DNA from: a virus | DNA length: 64,000 nt | Strand: one strand, 5' to 3' | IMG/VR virus record: IMGVR_UViG_3300032157_000001 | Coordinates: 124,001 to 188,000 of that record | In this document: positions 51,437-59,737 of the stretch, in pieces | How positions within the stretch are numbered: the stretch's first letter is position 1 | Layout of the letters: each line of letters begins with the position of its first letter | Notes under the pieces: generated by a model | The model's database searches: none | What the model was told of the DNA's origin: nothing | Seen by the model: only the letters and a program-made list of their open reading frames with translations | Position numbers and translations under genes: made by a program

Positions 51437-51906
51437 AAATAATCTACGTAGACATCGATGGGCCACTAGCAACTGATGACAGTGCTAAAATTGTGGAAAA
51501 AACAAAGTGGCATCCGAAACTCTATCGTATGGATTCAAAATGTGTGACTGTATTAAATGAGATTATTACAGAAACAGGGTGCGAATTGGTTGTTTCTTCA
51601 GATTGGAGAGTTCATTTTAATCTAACCGAACTTGGTGAAATATTCGAATGGAATGGTGTCATCAAAAAACCGGTTAATGTAACGCCACAGGAATGTATAT
51701 CTTTCAGTGACAAAGCAAGGAACAGAATACATCAAATCAAATTATCAATCAATGAAATTAAACCCGAAAAATGGGTTAGCATTGACGACCTTCCATTAGG
51801 TCAGCAGTACTACAGTACTGGTCTACCATGCTTTGTTGAGTGTGAGCCAATAGCTGGAATTAGTCGTGAGGGAATCAAAGAGTCGATATTAAAGTTTTTG
51901 AATTAA
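51433..51906 (+). CDS. HAD-family phosphatase, RNA-repair type
   Basis: The 157-residue product has HAD motif I D7-I-D9-G-P-L, motif II VVSSDWR (near residue 55) and motif IV SIDDLP (near residue 116). The S-S-D-W-R block is typical of the HAD domain found in Swiss-army-knife RNA repair proteins (PF18143-like), which is thought to remove terminal phosphates. Start is GTG at 51433 overlapping the previous stop. With two ligases close by, RNA end-healing is the likely job. Confidence 0.75.
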   Translation: MKIIYVDIDGPLATDDSAKIVEKTKWHPKLYRMDSKCVTVLNEIITETGCELVVSSDWRVHFNLTELGEIFEWNGVIKKPVNVTPQECISFSDKARNRIHQIKLSINEIKPEKWVSIDDLPLGQQYYSTGLPCFVECEPIAGISREGIKESILKFLN

Positions 51907-51919
51907 ACAAAAGCGATAC

Positions 51920-52927
51920 ATGTACGGAGGAAAAAAAAGACCACAAATTGTAAGTAGTGGCACTGTATCAACACAATCTGACCAATCGGAGGCACCAATA
52001 CCAGTCGATAAGCAGAACAATCTTGTTGACGATACACCAAAATTCATTCAATGGAGTACTCGCGGTAGCAATCTCTATTATCCCGAATTCCAAATCCAGT
52101 TAACTCCGGAGATACCAACAGGGTATTATTCAATAGCATATGATGGAAATGTTGGAAAGTATTTCGTAAGAAAAACTCATTATATCACCGATAACATCTT
52201 GGAGTTACCAATGACAGAAACGGGAGATATTATCAAGGACATTACAACATTTTGGGACAATGAAGATAAATTTCATGAGTATGGTCTCACCTATAAAAGA
52301 GGTGTTCTTATGTATGGCCCTCCGGGATGTGGCAAATCTCACATAATACAACTTATCATTAAGTATCTAATTAATGATCAAAAGGGTGTTGTTTTCAAAA
52401 TAGAAACTGCAGATGATGTTCAGAACTACAGTAACTTCATGCAATCAACGTTCAAAATAATTGAAAACAATAGAAGGATTGTTACCATTATTGAAGATAT
52501 TGATGGTCTCTTCCAGTCCGGTAAGGCGACTGAGACTCTTCTTTTAAATATACTTGATGGGATGGGACATATGGATAATATCGTCTATGTGGCAACGACA
52601 AACCATCCAGAAGAACTTGAAGATCGCGTCATCAATAGACCCTCAAGATTTGATAGAAGATACAAAATTGACTTGCCGAATGACGCTGTTCGAAGATTTT
52701 ATTTTGAGAACACACTAAAAGAAAAAGATTTGAAAACTATTGATCTTGATCTTTGGGTTAAAGAAAGTGACAAACTATCAATTGCGCATTTGCGGGAAAT
52801 TATTGTATCCACAATCATTTTGGGAAATCCATTTGAAAAGACTATGGCCATGATGAAGGATTTAAACGAACATAAGCCAACATCAAAAACTTTTGGTGGT
52901 AAAGGACGTATTGGATTTGGCAGCTAA
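51920..52927 (+). CDS. AAA+ ATPase
   Basis: The 335-residue product has Walker A G-P-P-G-C-G-K-S near residue 132, Walker B VTIIEDIDG near residue 190, a sensor-1 Asn in VYVATTNHPEEL and a second-region-of-homology Arg pair in RPSRFDRRYKI. The N-terminal 100 residues are unknown and probably bind a partner. Closest in style to BCS1/FtsH-like AAA proteins. Possible unfoldase, helicase loader or nucleic-acid remodeler. The next small gene begins 12 nt later. Confidence 0.8.
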   Translation: MYGGKKRPQIVSSGTVSTQSDQSEAPIPVDKQNNLVDDTPKFIQWSTRGSNLYYPEFQIQLTPEIPTGYYSIAYDGNVGKYFVRKTHYITDNILELPMTETGDIIKDITTFWDNEDKFHEYGLTYKRGVLMYGPPGCGKSHIIQLIIKYLINDQKGVVFKIETADDVQNYSNFMQSTFKIIENNRRIVTIIEDIDGLFQSGKATETLLLNILDGMGHMDNIVYVATTNHPEELEDRVINRPSRFDRRYKIDLPNDAVRRFYFENTLKEKDLKTIDLDLWVKESDKLSIAHLREIIVSTIILGNPFEKTMAMMKDLNEHKPTSKTFGGKGRIGFGS

Positions 52928-52939
52928 ACTGAGATCAAA

Positions 52940-53269
52940 ATGAGCATAGCGGACGGAGACGGGAATGTATACACAATTCAAAAGCCCGAAGAACTTTTAA
53001 AGACCATTGATAAGGACAGTATGTTGTCTGTATTACAGACCACATATGTTGCAAAATGCACCAATGAAAATATTTCTGCTATGATCAAAATGGGGCTGAT
53101 CGAAAGAGTTAATGGTGATGCAAATGAAGATGTGTTTGCAACCTCATTGGGTGAGGGTGTTGAATTTCTTAAAGCTCATTTGATTGAAGTTTTTAATATT
53201 GAAACAGTTGAGGCTGCAATTAAGGAGGCTCACGAGAATATATACGGTAGCAATGAGAGCGAAAAATAA
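52940..53269 (+). CDS. Unknown protein
   Basis: The 109-residue product is mostly helical and acidic. No family is recognised. It overlaps the next gene by 17 bases and follows the AAA+ gene, so it may be its partner. Confidence 0.45.
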   Translation: MSIADGDGNVYTIQKPEELLKTIDKDSMLSVLQTTYVAKCTNENISAMIKMGLIERVNGDANEDVFATSLGEGVEFLKAHLIEVFNIETVEAAIKEAHENIYGSNESEK

Positions 53270-53570
53270 GTCAATACTCTCTGTAATGTTTGTATCTCTA
53301 ATCATGCATTCACTTTGCTGTGTCATGCCGGTGGTCTGTTTTTTTATAGGACTAACGAGTGCTGGTCAGTTTTTTGGCGCTTTTCACAGATACGAGAGCA
53401 TTTTTATCGTGCTTAACTTGGTCTCAATTGCGTTCGGATACTATATGTATTACTTGCACAAATATTCGACCTGTAACCACAGACATTGTCACCCAAATAA
53501 AAAACCTTTTTGGATTATTAGTGGAATATCACTATTTTTAATGGTTCTTCCACATCTTTTAACCCGCTAA
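53253..53570 (+). CDS. Small membrane protein, MerC/MerT-like Cys pattern
   Basis: The 105-residue product (ATG 53253 preferred) has three membrane segments and paired Cys (HSLCCVMPVVCFF) plus a Cys/His loop (TCNHRHCH). This resembles mercury-type small transporters (MerC/MerT), which use Cys pairs to pass metal ions. The match is loose; a redox or metal role is inferred. Confidence 0.4.
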   Translation: MRAKNKSILSVMFVSLIMHSLCCVMPVVCFFIGLTSAGQFFGAFHRYESIFIVLNLVSIAFGYYMYYLHKYSTCNHRHCHPNKKPFWIISGISLFLMVLPHLLTR

Positions 53571-53571
53571 T

Positions 53572-54063
53572 ATGCAACGCGAAATCGAAAGAAAATTTTT
53601 GGTATCTCCTGAGAATTTTTCTCTAACCAAAGATGGAATGTTAATTGCTGAACTTAACATCACACAAGGTTACCTATCAAAAGTTGCTGGTCGAATTGTT
53701 AGAGTTCGACATACAGTATCAGCTACAGCATCGGTTGGTAAGAAAACCTCATCAGCTAAAATGACTTTTAAATTGAAGGATGGTGCTGATAGTGGTGTTG
53801 GTATTGATGAGTATGAATATGAAATTCCGGAGAATGATGGAATTAACATACTCAAGCATTGCGAAGCTCCATTAATCGAAAAAACCAGATACCTCATTCT
53901 AAAAGAAAATTCGCTGTGGGAGGTTGATGTTTTTCATGGGCATAAAGAGGGACTTATTGTCGCAGAGATTGAGTTGAAAGATATTAATGATCCTATTGAT
54001 ATGCCAACGTGGATCGGCGAAGAAGTCACAGGAGTCAAAGAGTACAGTAACGCAAACATGTAA
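53572..54063 (+). CDS. CYTH / triphosphate tunnel metalloenzyme
   Basis: The 163-residue product opens with the defining E-I-E-R-K-F-L motif (residues 4-10) and has the alternating basic/acidic strands of the tunnel (RIVRVRHT, KMTFKLKDG, DEYEYEIP, LIEKTRYLI, EVDVFHG, VAEIELK). CYTH enzymes hydrolyse triphosphates (thiamine triphosphate, polyphosphate or RNA 5' ends) or make cAMP. Given RNA ligases and a HAD phosphatase nearby, an RNA 5'-triphosphatase role is possible. It overlaps the next gene by one base. Confidence 0.85.
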   Translation: MQREIERKFLVSPENFSLTKDGMLIAELNITQGYLSKVAGRIVRVRHTVSATASVGKKTSSAKMTFKLKDGADSGVGIDEYEYEIPENDGINILKHCEAPLIEKTRYLILKENSLWEVDVFHGHKEGLIVAEIELKDINDPIDMPTWIGEEVTGVKEYSNANM

Positions 54064-54287
54064 TGAAAGAACATTATGTCTATTTTGAAATCTTCGGGAA
54101 GAAGATGAAAGTGAGAGTCAAAACAGATTCTCCGATTGAGGCAACGACACACGTGAAAAACTCCGTGAAGATAATAAAGGTAGAAGAAGCAAAACCTGAG
54201 CAATCCAAATCCAAGAGTGATTTTATTGATGACCTTCTTAAAGATATGGGTATGGAGGGTTTTGATGATTTCTTTAAAAGAAAATAA
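54063..54287 (+). CDS. Small unknown protein
   Basis: The 74-residue product has a beta-rich start (VYFEIFGKKMKVRVKT), a Lys/Glu linker and a C-terminal amphipathic helix (FIDDLLKDMGMEGFDDFF). The end resembles a short partner-binding helix. No family is recognised. Confidence 0.45.
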   Translation: MKEHYVYFEIFGKKMKVRVKTDSPIEATTHVKNSVKIIKVEEAKPEQSKSKSDFIDDLLKDMGMEGFDDFFKRK

Positions 54288-54302
54288 ACAACAACTACAC
54301 AT

Positions 54303-54527
54303 ATGATTCTAGGTTTTATTGGGGACATCAATAACGATACCCACAGAGTTCTTCTAACTCGTCTTGCCAATCAAAAAATCAACTTCAGAAGTACCAAATC
54401 AACACAAAGTCCAAGCCAGTACACGATTCTCTTTGAGACAGAATCGGACTACAAGAATGCACAGAAGGTTGCTAAAGTCATGGCAGCAACCTTTATCGAA
54501 AAGATACCCTTATTTGACACAATATGA
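54303..54527 (+). CDS. Small unknown protein
   Basis: The 74-residue product is alpha/beta. It starts 15 nt after the previous stop and overlaps the next gene by 4 bases. No family is recognised. Confidence 0.45.
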   Translation: MILGFIGDINNDTHRVLLTRLANQKINFRSTKSTQSPSQYTILFETESDYKNAQKVAKVMAATFIEKIPLFDTI

Positions 54528-55486
54528 GCACCAAAATTTACAATGGATATAAATTCAAGAAAGCAACGTCCTTGAATGAAATCCATAGCTTTTGCCACAA
54601 ACTTCGTGACAAGGTAAAACCAATTGCCGAAAAGCTTTATTATCAACAATTCATAAATGAAGCAGTTGGACTCTACGACAAGAACCAATATGGATTCTAT
54701 GAAGAATCCATGTACTTTGTGAACAAAGAAGGAAATAAAGAATTGTTTTGGGGAATTGATCGTTATATGCACATCAGGATGAACCACATTAAGGCAACAA
54801 ACCAAAGAGACCCTGAAGTGGATTTTGGATTCAGCATATCAATTCTTCCACTCAAGAAGCGTAAAGATGTGTTAGTTCTTTTGTACACAGAAAAAAGAGA
54901 ACTTGCTAATGTCTTTAAGAAACTACCAGAAGTCGAGGATTATCATTACCAAAATCAATCAGACAAACCCAACAACATTTCAGAAAAGAAATGGGATCAA
55001 AGAAGATCAGATTGGGATGATGCGTTGGGTGGTGACGGACATAGTACGCCTATGGAATGTGGATTCACCTATCAACCATATTCAGAGAATAGGTTGTCAT
55101 TATTCTGGATGGAAGACAAAGAAAAGAAAAAATTGAACAAACTTTTCCCATCATTAGATGAACGAGCTAAAGTTATCGCCAGAAACCTCATGAGTAAAGT
55201 ATATGAGGAAAAAAATCCTCTACCATCATTGCCGGAGGATGCAACCAAAGAGCAAAAGGAAGAGCGTTATAGTGAGTTAAATAAACAGTACTGGATGTAC
55301 ATTGATTACATGAAGTCTGATGAAGGTAAAAGGGAAACTGCTATACAGCATGAAATCGTAAAACCAACTCTTCGTCCATTCAATGAAATCGGCGATCTTC
55401 GTATACAAATTGAGTTTCATGAGAAGATAAAATCGGTACTTGAAAAGCCGGAGGGCGGAAAACCGTACTGGCTGAGAGAAAGATAA
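54524..55486 (+). CDS. Unknown 320-residue protein
   Basis: The protein is alpha/beta with no visible catalytic motif; a Gly-Gly-Asp-Gly-His (GGDGHS) turn near residue 168 and several His residues are the only striking spots. Last gene before a strong terminator. Confidence 0.5.
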   Translation: MSTKIYNGYKFKKATSLNEIHSFCHKLRDKVKPIAEKLYYQQFINEAVGLYDKNQYGFYEESMYFVNKEGNKELFWGIDRYMHIRMNHIKATNQRDPEVDFGFSISILPLKKRKDVLVLLYTEKRELANVFKKLPEVEDYHYQNQSDKPNNISEKKWDQRRSDWDDALGGDGHSTPMECGFTYQPYSENRLSLFWMEDKEKKKLNKLFPSLDERAKVIARNLMSKVYEEKNPLPSLPEDATKEQKEERYSELNKQYWMYIDYMKSDEGKRETAIQHEIVKPTLRPFNEIGDLRIQIEFHEKIKSVLEKPEGGKPYWLRER

Positions 55487-55506
55487 TAGGATAAACAACA
55501 GACTGG

Positions 55507-55540
55507 AAACCCTGATTTTAGCACAAAATCAGGGTTTTTT
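55507..55540 (+). terminator. Strong rho-independent terminator
   Basis: A 13-bp stem (AAACCCTGATTTT with AAAATCAGGGTTT) closes on AGCAC and is followed by T. It ends the first half of the accessory operon. Confidence 0.9.
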
Positions 55541-55560
55541 AATTTGTATCAAATTTTGCG

Positions 55561-55580
55561 TATATTTGATGGGTATTTAT
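55561..55580 (+). promoter_or_regulatory. Double promoter: TATATTTG and GTATTTAT
   Basis: A host-type TATATTTG (55561-55568) is followed 4 nt later by GTATTTAT (55573-55580). The ATG at 55618 is 37 nt downstream, so the unit could be used both early and late. Confidence 0.55.
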
Positions 55581-55617
55581 CATAAGAAATTATCTCATTG
55601 TTTAAGAGGGTGATATT

Positions 55618-55917
55618 ATGATAACAAAGCTAAAGGAAAAAATTAAGGAGGCATTTGCAAAACACAAAAAAAATGTGGGATGGTTGTTACTTGGTGCTGC
55701 GTTTATTCTTATCGTTTCTTTTGTGAGTAACAAAACCAACGACGAATTGATGGGGACAAATAAGGAGTTAAGAACTGAAATGCTTCGAGATAAAATGAGA
55801 ATCGAATTGATGTACTACATCATCGGCATACAGGCAGACTCTTTATCGATGTACAAAACAAGATTGATTAATTGTCAAGAAACACAAATAACCAATGAAG
55901 GTAGTAGAACGAAATAG
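55618..55917 (+). CDS. Small membrane-anchored coiled-coil protein
   Basis: The 99-residue product has a Lys-rich N-terminus, one membrane helix (about residues 20-37) and a coiled-coil tail. This is the topology of inner-membrane spanins or envelope tethers. It overlaps the next gene by 23 bases. Role is not determined. Confidence 0.45.
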   Translation: MITKLKEKIKEAFAKHKKNVGWLLLGAAFILIVSFVSNKTNDELMGTNKELRTEMLRDKMRIELMYYIIGIQADSLSMYKTRLINCQETQITNEGSRTK

Positions 55918-56083
55918 AATAGCAAAAAAAATCGTTGACGACATCGTGAAGGATTTACTTGAAAAAACTGAACTTGGATTAGTAGCAGATAATTGGGATG
56001 ATGGAGACGACGATGATAAAAAGGAAGCAATCGAAAGATGGATGAATATAGTGAAACGACATATTGTCGTTGATAATAAATAA
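55895..56083 (+). CDS. Small acidic protein
   Basis: The 62-residue product has an acidic patch (DNWDDGDDDDKKE). It could be a DNA mimic or a partner protein. No family is recognised. Confidence 0.4.
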   Translation: MKVVERNRIAKKIVDDIVKDLLEKTELGLVADNWDDGDDDDKKEAIERWMNIVKRHIVVDNK

Positions 56084-56087
56084 TTTT

Positions 56088-56630
56088 ATGATAAACATTG
56101 AAATACTGTTAAGTCCAGAAACAGAACTGGAAAAAAAGATCGTTAGAGATCAAGAATTTATTCGTGGTGCCCTTTTCGGCAAACCACGCCCCGGACACCC
56201 CGAAGGTGAAGTAGCACACCACATTGCTGAGGTGCTTTTAAACATTGAAAAGTATGCCACACCCGATGATCGTGCAGAACTAAGACTAGTGGCGCTAATT
56301 CACGATACATTCAAGCATAAGGTTGACAACACAAAACCGAAATTTGGTGCAAATCATCATGCAATGATTGCACGTAGGTTTGCTGAAAAATACAAACTAA
56401 ATGACGACATTCTTGATGTTATCGAATTACACGATGAAGCATATAATGCTTGGTCTGTTGGATTTAGGAAAAATAATTGGAGAGAGGCTGAGAAAAGAAT
56501 CGAAAGATTGTTGTTGCGTCTTACTGACCAAAACTATTCTCTCTACAAAAAATTCTATAGATGTGACAACGAAACCGGCGATAAGACACAAGAAAACTAC
56601 AAATGGTTTTGCAATTACGTTGGTGAGTAA
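56088..56630 (+). CDS. HD-domain phosphohydrolase-like protein
   Basis: The 180-residue product has EVAHHIAEVL (first His), LVALIHDTFKH (the H-D pair) and a later H-x-x-x-x-A-R-R helix with ELHDEAYN. This fits an HD-type phosphohydrolase acting on nucleotides or cyclic signals. The ATG at 56088 is preferred over an in-frame upstream start within the small gene. It overlaps the next gene by 8 bases. Confidence 0.6.
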   Translation: MINIEILLSPETELEKKIVRDQEFIRGALFGKPRPGHPEGEVAHHIAEVLLNIEKYATPDDRAELRLVALIHDTFKHKVDNTKPKFGANHHAMIARRFAEKYKLNDDILDVIELHDEAYNAWSVGFRKNNWREAEKRIERLLLRLTDQNYSLYKKFYRCDNETGDKTQENYKWFCNYVGE

Positions 56631-57012
56631 GAAGAAACATAGAAATGGGGTCGTATACAAATTTATAGAATTAGACCCCAACATAACGTTTGTTGAGGCA
56701 AGCGATATGTTGTGGGAAACAATAGGTTATTGGGATGTGTTAGTCAAACGATTCTCTCTAAAGGGAGAGGATGATAACAGGGCAATTCAGAAATGTCAAT
56801 TTTATGCCAAAAATTTAATCAAAAAACATCCCAAACTTGAACACACTCACCTTAAAAATTATTACGACGAAGCTGTGTGTGAATTTGCTGGCTTGAAATA
56901 TGTCGTTCGAAGAGATGGATTAGCTCAAGAAAAAGCAGGATTTTCTCCCGTTATATTTGAGGGAAAAAGACTATATTTATTCCCGACTAACAATGAAGAA
57001 GATACCCCTTAA
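56623..57012 (+). CDS. Unknown protein
   Basis: A GTG at 56623 overlapping the HD gene stop gives 129 residues; the frame is open further upstream but that part is inside the HD gene. The product is alpha/beta with no recognised family. Confidence 0.45.
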   Translation: MSKKKHRNGVVYKFIELDPNITFVEASDMLWETIGYWDVLVKRFSLKGEDDNRAIQKCQFYAKNLIKKHPKLEHTHLKNYYDEAVCEFAGLKYVVRRDGLAQEKAGFSPVIFEGKRLYLFPTNNEEDTP

Positions 57013-57310
57013 AATGAGAACATCTGGCTCCACTCCCGTAATGAAGTGGATCAATTTGGTAAATAAGTGGAATAGTTGTGTTGATTTTCCCGACAGTCCA
57101 TACTCACGACAAAGGATGATTTTTGTTAAAGCTGAGGCTGCAGATTTATTGATACAATATCCAGCATTGAAAATAGCAATTCAGATGCATGATGAACTTG
57201 ACACACATCAAATTGAAGCATTACGTTATGGTGATTATAAATTTGAATTTGATTTGCCAAACAATTGTCCTAAAGCATGTGTGATTGGTGGATTTACTTT
57301 ACTAGATTAA
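56993..57310 (+). CDS. Unknown protein
   Basis: The ATG at 56993 overlaps the previous stop; an ATG at 57014 is an alternative. The 105-residue product is alpha/beta. No family is recognised. Confidence 0.45.
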   Translation: MKKIPLKMRTSGSTPVMKWINLVNKWNSCVDFPDSPYSRQRMIFVKAEAADLLIQYPALKIAIQMHDELDTHQIEALRYGDYKFEFDLPNNCPKACVIGGFTLLD

Positions 57311-57316
57311 ATATTG

Positions 57317-57844
57317 ATGAAGACTTACAACATATTTGGTGTTACAAAAAATGAGTATGTTATTTTTAAAGAGGATACGAGATATATCTCTTTTAATGAT
57401 GTTTCAGAAATGTGTGACACGTTTTGTATACACATTAGGAAGATCACAAAACCAGTACGTGGTATGGTAAAAGTTTATTTTGACATACCCACCCGTTCTG
57501 ATGGTGACAAGAAAACCTATATCATTATATACGATGATACAATTTATAAGTTTCCACCAAATCTGTTTTTTGGTGCTTATCCGATTAGTTCACTAGACGA
57601 AATCCTGATTGACATAAAATCTTTTAAAATGTTCAAAAAAATGGTGAAGGTAGTAGATGAACTTTTTATTGCGCGAAAAGCTAAAGATGAAATGGAGACT
57701 AGATACTATAGGACAAAAGATAATATGACTTCCTTGAGCACCAAGATGGATCGTATAGCCAATGAAATGATTATTGAACAGAGAGACAAAAAATTATATA
57801 ACAAAGAAATCCTAGAGTATGCCGCACAAAAAGAAAAAAACTAA
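57317..57844 (+). CDS. Unknown protein with C-terminal coiled coil
   Basis: The ATG at 57317 is preferred over a TTG at 57314. The 175-residue product is alpha/beta and ends in a Lys/Glu coiled coil. It overlaps the next gene by 26 bases. No family is recognised. Confidence 0.45.
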   Translation: MKTYNIFGVTKNEYVIFKEDTRYISFNDVSEMCDTFCIHIRKITKPVRGMVKVYFDIPTRSDGDKKTYIIIYDDTIYKFPPNLFFGAYPISSLDEILIDIKSFKMFKKMVKVVDELFIARKAKDEMETRYYRTKDNMTSLSTKMDRIANEMIIEQRDKKLYNKEILEYAAQKEKN

Positions 57845-58142
57845 AACACCAACCCTTGACACGGGATTTCCTTCAAAGAAGGCCGCAGAGGCGCTTGGAT
57901 ATATTGCTGGAACCATCGAGCGTTTGTCCGATGGCGCTGTTCTGACCCTTAATTCAGACCATGAGACCTACTCCTTCTCCAAAGAGTTTACCAAGGGTGG
58001 ATTGAGTCCCAAATACACCTACGAGCGTCTAATGGAGGATTCTAGGGCAAAGGGTGCCTTCGTGGTACGTGGGTGGATCAAAAACTTCAACGCAGAAAAT
58101 TTTGTCAAATTCCTCAATAAGGAGGAAAAAAATCCCGAATAA
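57819..58142 (+). CDS. Unknown protein, GC-richer than neighbours
   Basis: The 107-residue product starts PHKKKKTKTP and has an alpha/beta body. Its codons end in C or G far more often than in the genes around it, a sign of a different origin or of selection. No family is recognised. Confidence 0.5.
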   Translation: MPHKKKKTKTPTLDTGFPSKKAAEALGYIAGTIERLSDGAVLTLNSDHETYSFSKEFTKGGLSPKYTYERLMEDSRAKGAFVVRGWIKNFNAENFVKFLNKEEKNPE

Positions 58143-58148
58143 ATCTTT

Positions 58149-58156
58149 AAATTTGG
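58149..58156 (+). promoter_or_regulatory. Host-type -7 box TAAATTTG
   Basis: TAAATTTG sits 9 nt before the ATG at 58166. No clear -33 element. Confidence 0.3.
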
Positions 58157-58165
58157 TTCTGATTT

Positions 58166-58348
58166 ATGAGCAAAGACAAGGCTATATGTTGCGATTGTGG
58201 TGGGAAGCTAACCACATATGAACTAAACGATAACATATATGCTGGCATCAACGATCAAAATTATCTTTGTTATGCTTGTCAACCAACACAGAGTTTTGTT
58301 GTGGATGACAATCCATATGAGGATGATGAAGATGATGACGATTTTTAA
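58166..58348 (+). CDS. Small zinc-ribbon-like protein
   Basis: The 60-residue product has C-C-D-C-G near residue 9 and C-Y-A-C near residue 38, a four-Cys zinc ribbon, and a strongly acidic end (DDNPYEDDEDDDDF). The acidic tail may mimic nucleic acid. No family is recognised. Confidence 0.55.
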   Translation: MSKDKAICCDCGGKLTTYELNDNIYAGINDQNYLCYACQPTQSFVVDDNPYEDDEDDDDF

Positions 58349-58359
58349 ACTATAAAAGA

Positions 58360-58800
58360 ATGAAAGGATACGTACTTGGATTCATGTTTTCTGAAGATCA
58401 CAAACATGTTGTTCTTATTAGAAAGAACAAACCTGTGTGGCAAGCTGGAAGTATGAATGGTGTTGGTGGAAAGATTGAAGAGGGGGAGGAACCGCTCGAT
58501 GCAATGATCAGAGAATTTACAGAAGAGACCGGATGTTATCATGAAAATTGGAGACACTTTGCTTCGATGACAAATAGCCAATTCATTGTGTATTGTTATG
58601 TGGCATTTGCTTCTGGTGTTCAAATTGAAAGCAAGACTGATGAAATTGTTTTTAAGGTTAAGGTTGATGAAATTTTAACTAATGAATATAAAACCATCGC
58701 CAATTTGAAATGGCTTATCTGTATGGCTCTCGACAAAGGTTTTGAGCCGGTAGTCATAAATTACGAAGAAGCAGACAAGTATAAAGAACCAGTAAAGTAA
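58360..58800 (+). CDS. Nudix hydrolase
   Basis: The 146-residue product contains a complete Nudix box from G37 to G58 (GGKIEEGEEP then REFTEETG), with the R-E-x-x-E-E metal site. Nudix enzymes split nucleoside diphosphates linked to another group, such as ADP-ribose, dNTPs, NAD or RNA caps. In this operon it may process ADP-ribose or 5' ends. It overlaps the next gene by one base. Confidence 0.9.
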   Translation: MKGYVLGFMFSEDHKHVVLIRKNKPVWQAGSMNGVGGKIEEGEEPLDAMIREFTEETGCYHENWRHFASMTNSQFIVYCYVAFASGVQIESKTDEIVFKVKVDEILTNEYKTIANLKWLICMALDKGFEPVVINYEEADKYKEPVK

Positions 58801-59348
58801 TGGAAATAATAAAACCAACGTTAGAGACGGGTCATCGTGTTAGACTGAATAACACCAACGGCATTAATGTGTTTCTTGCTGGATCAATTGAGATGGGTGT
58901 TGCTGAGAATTGGCAAGATCGAATGAGCAACCACTTCAAAGACTACAACATCACATTCTTGAACCCTAGAAGAGACGAATGGGACAATACGTGGATTCAA
59001 AGTATTGATAACAAAGTTTTTCGTGATCAGGTTGAATGGGAATTGAACGGTTTATCCGAAGCTGACTATGTGGTAATGTATTTTGATCCTAAAACAAAAT
59101 CACCAATTAGTTTGTTGGAGCTTGGATTGATGGCATATACTGGTAGAATCGTTGTTTGTTGTCCGGATGATTTTTACAGAAGAGCAAATGTTGAGATCGT
59201 TTGTAACAGATTTGATATTCCAATGTATAATAATTGGGATGAGTTTGTGATGGTGCTTGATCATAGATTCAAGAAGGTGCTTCGTAACAAGGAGTATGCA
59301 AAAGGCATGGATGAGAAATGGGATAACGCAATAAAAGGTAAAGTCTAA
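58800..59348 (+). CDS. Nucleoside 2-deoxyribosyltransferase-like protein
   Basis: The 182-residue product has VFLAGSIEMG (the strand-G-S loop), RDEW, a D-x-x-x-E-W-E-L helix with DQVEWELNGLSEADYVVMYF and SLLELGLMAY. These fit the nucleoside deoxyribosyltransferase fold, which breaks and re-forms N-glycosidic bonds or binds NAD-like ligands. It overlaps genes on both sides by one base, so it is tied to Nudix and the 2H-like gene. Confidence 0.75.
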   Translation: MEIIKPTLETGHRVRLNNTNGINVFLAGSIEMGVAENWQDRMSNHFKDYNITFLNPRRDEWDNTWIQSIDNKVFRDQVEWELNGLSEADYVVMYFDPKTKSPISLLELGLMAYTGRIVVCCPDDFYRRANVEIVCNRFDIPMYNNWDEFVMVLDHRFKKVLRNKEYAKGMDEKWDNAIKGKV

Positions 59349-59737
59349 TGAAAATTTTATATCACGCCCTGTTTGTAGATAATGTTAATGAATTGATGGG
59401 TATGTTCCCACCTGTTCATCCTAATATTTTTTATCATCACTCCACCATTGAATTTGCGCCGAAAGATGCGTCAAATATTGAAGTGGGCAAAAAGATGCGT
59501 CTACAAATTGTTGGTAGAATTACAACAGACAGAGTTGATGCACTGATCGTGGCTAATTTAAAATCGAAAAATCGTCACCCACACATCACACTTTCGACAG
59601 CACTTGGTGTTAAGCCTTTTGAGAGCAACACTGAGCTAGAGAAGCACCCCGCATTGATAAAAGTGATTTCGACACCACAGTATATCGATACCACAGAAGG
59701 ATACATGGATGGGACAAACACAAAAAGAGTTAGCTAA
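59348..59737 (+). CDS. 2H phosphoesterase-like protein
   Basis: The 129-residue product has two His motifs about 60-65 residues apart, YHHSTIEF and HPHITLS, consistent with the H-x-T/S pair of 2H phosphoesterases. Such enzymes open 2',3'- or ADP-ribose 1'',2''-cyclic phosphates, or degrade cyclic oligonucleotide signals. It is short for the family, so it might be a minimal version. Overlaps both neighbours by one base. Confidence 0.6.
   Translation: MKILYHALFVDNVNELMGMFPPVHPNIFYHHSTIEFAPKDASNIEVGKKMRLQIVGRITTDRVDALIVANLKSKNRHPHITLSTALGVKPFESNTELEKHPALIKVISTPQYIDTTEGYMDGTNTKRVS

Noticed and set aside
56401-56622. Upstream extension of the 56623 gene
   Set aside because: It lies wholly within the HD-domain gene in another frame and has low-complexity content; the GTG at 56623 is a better start.
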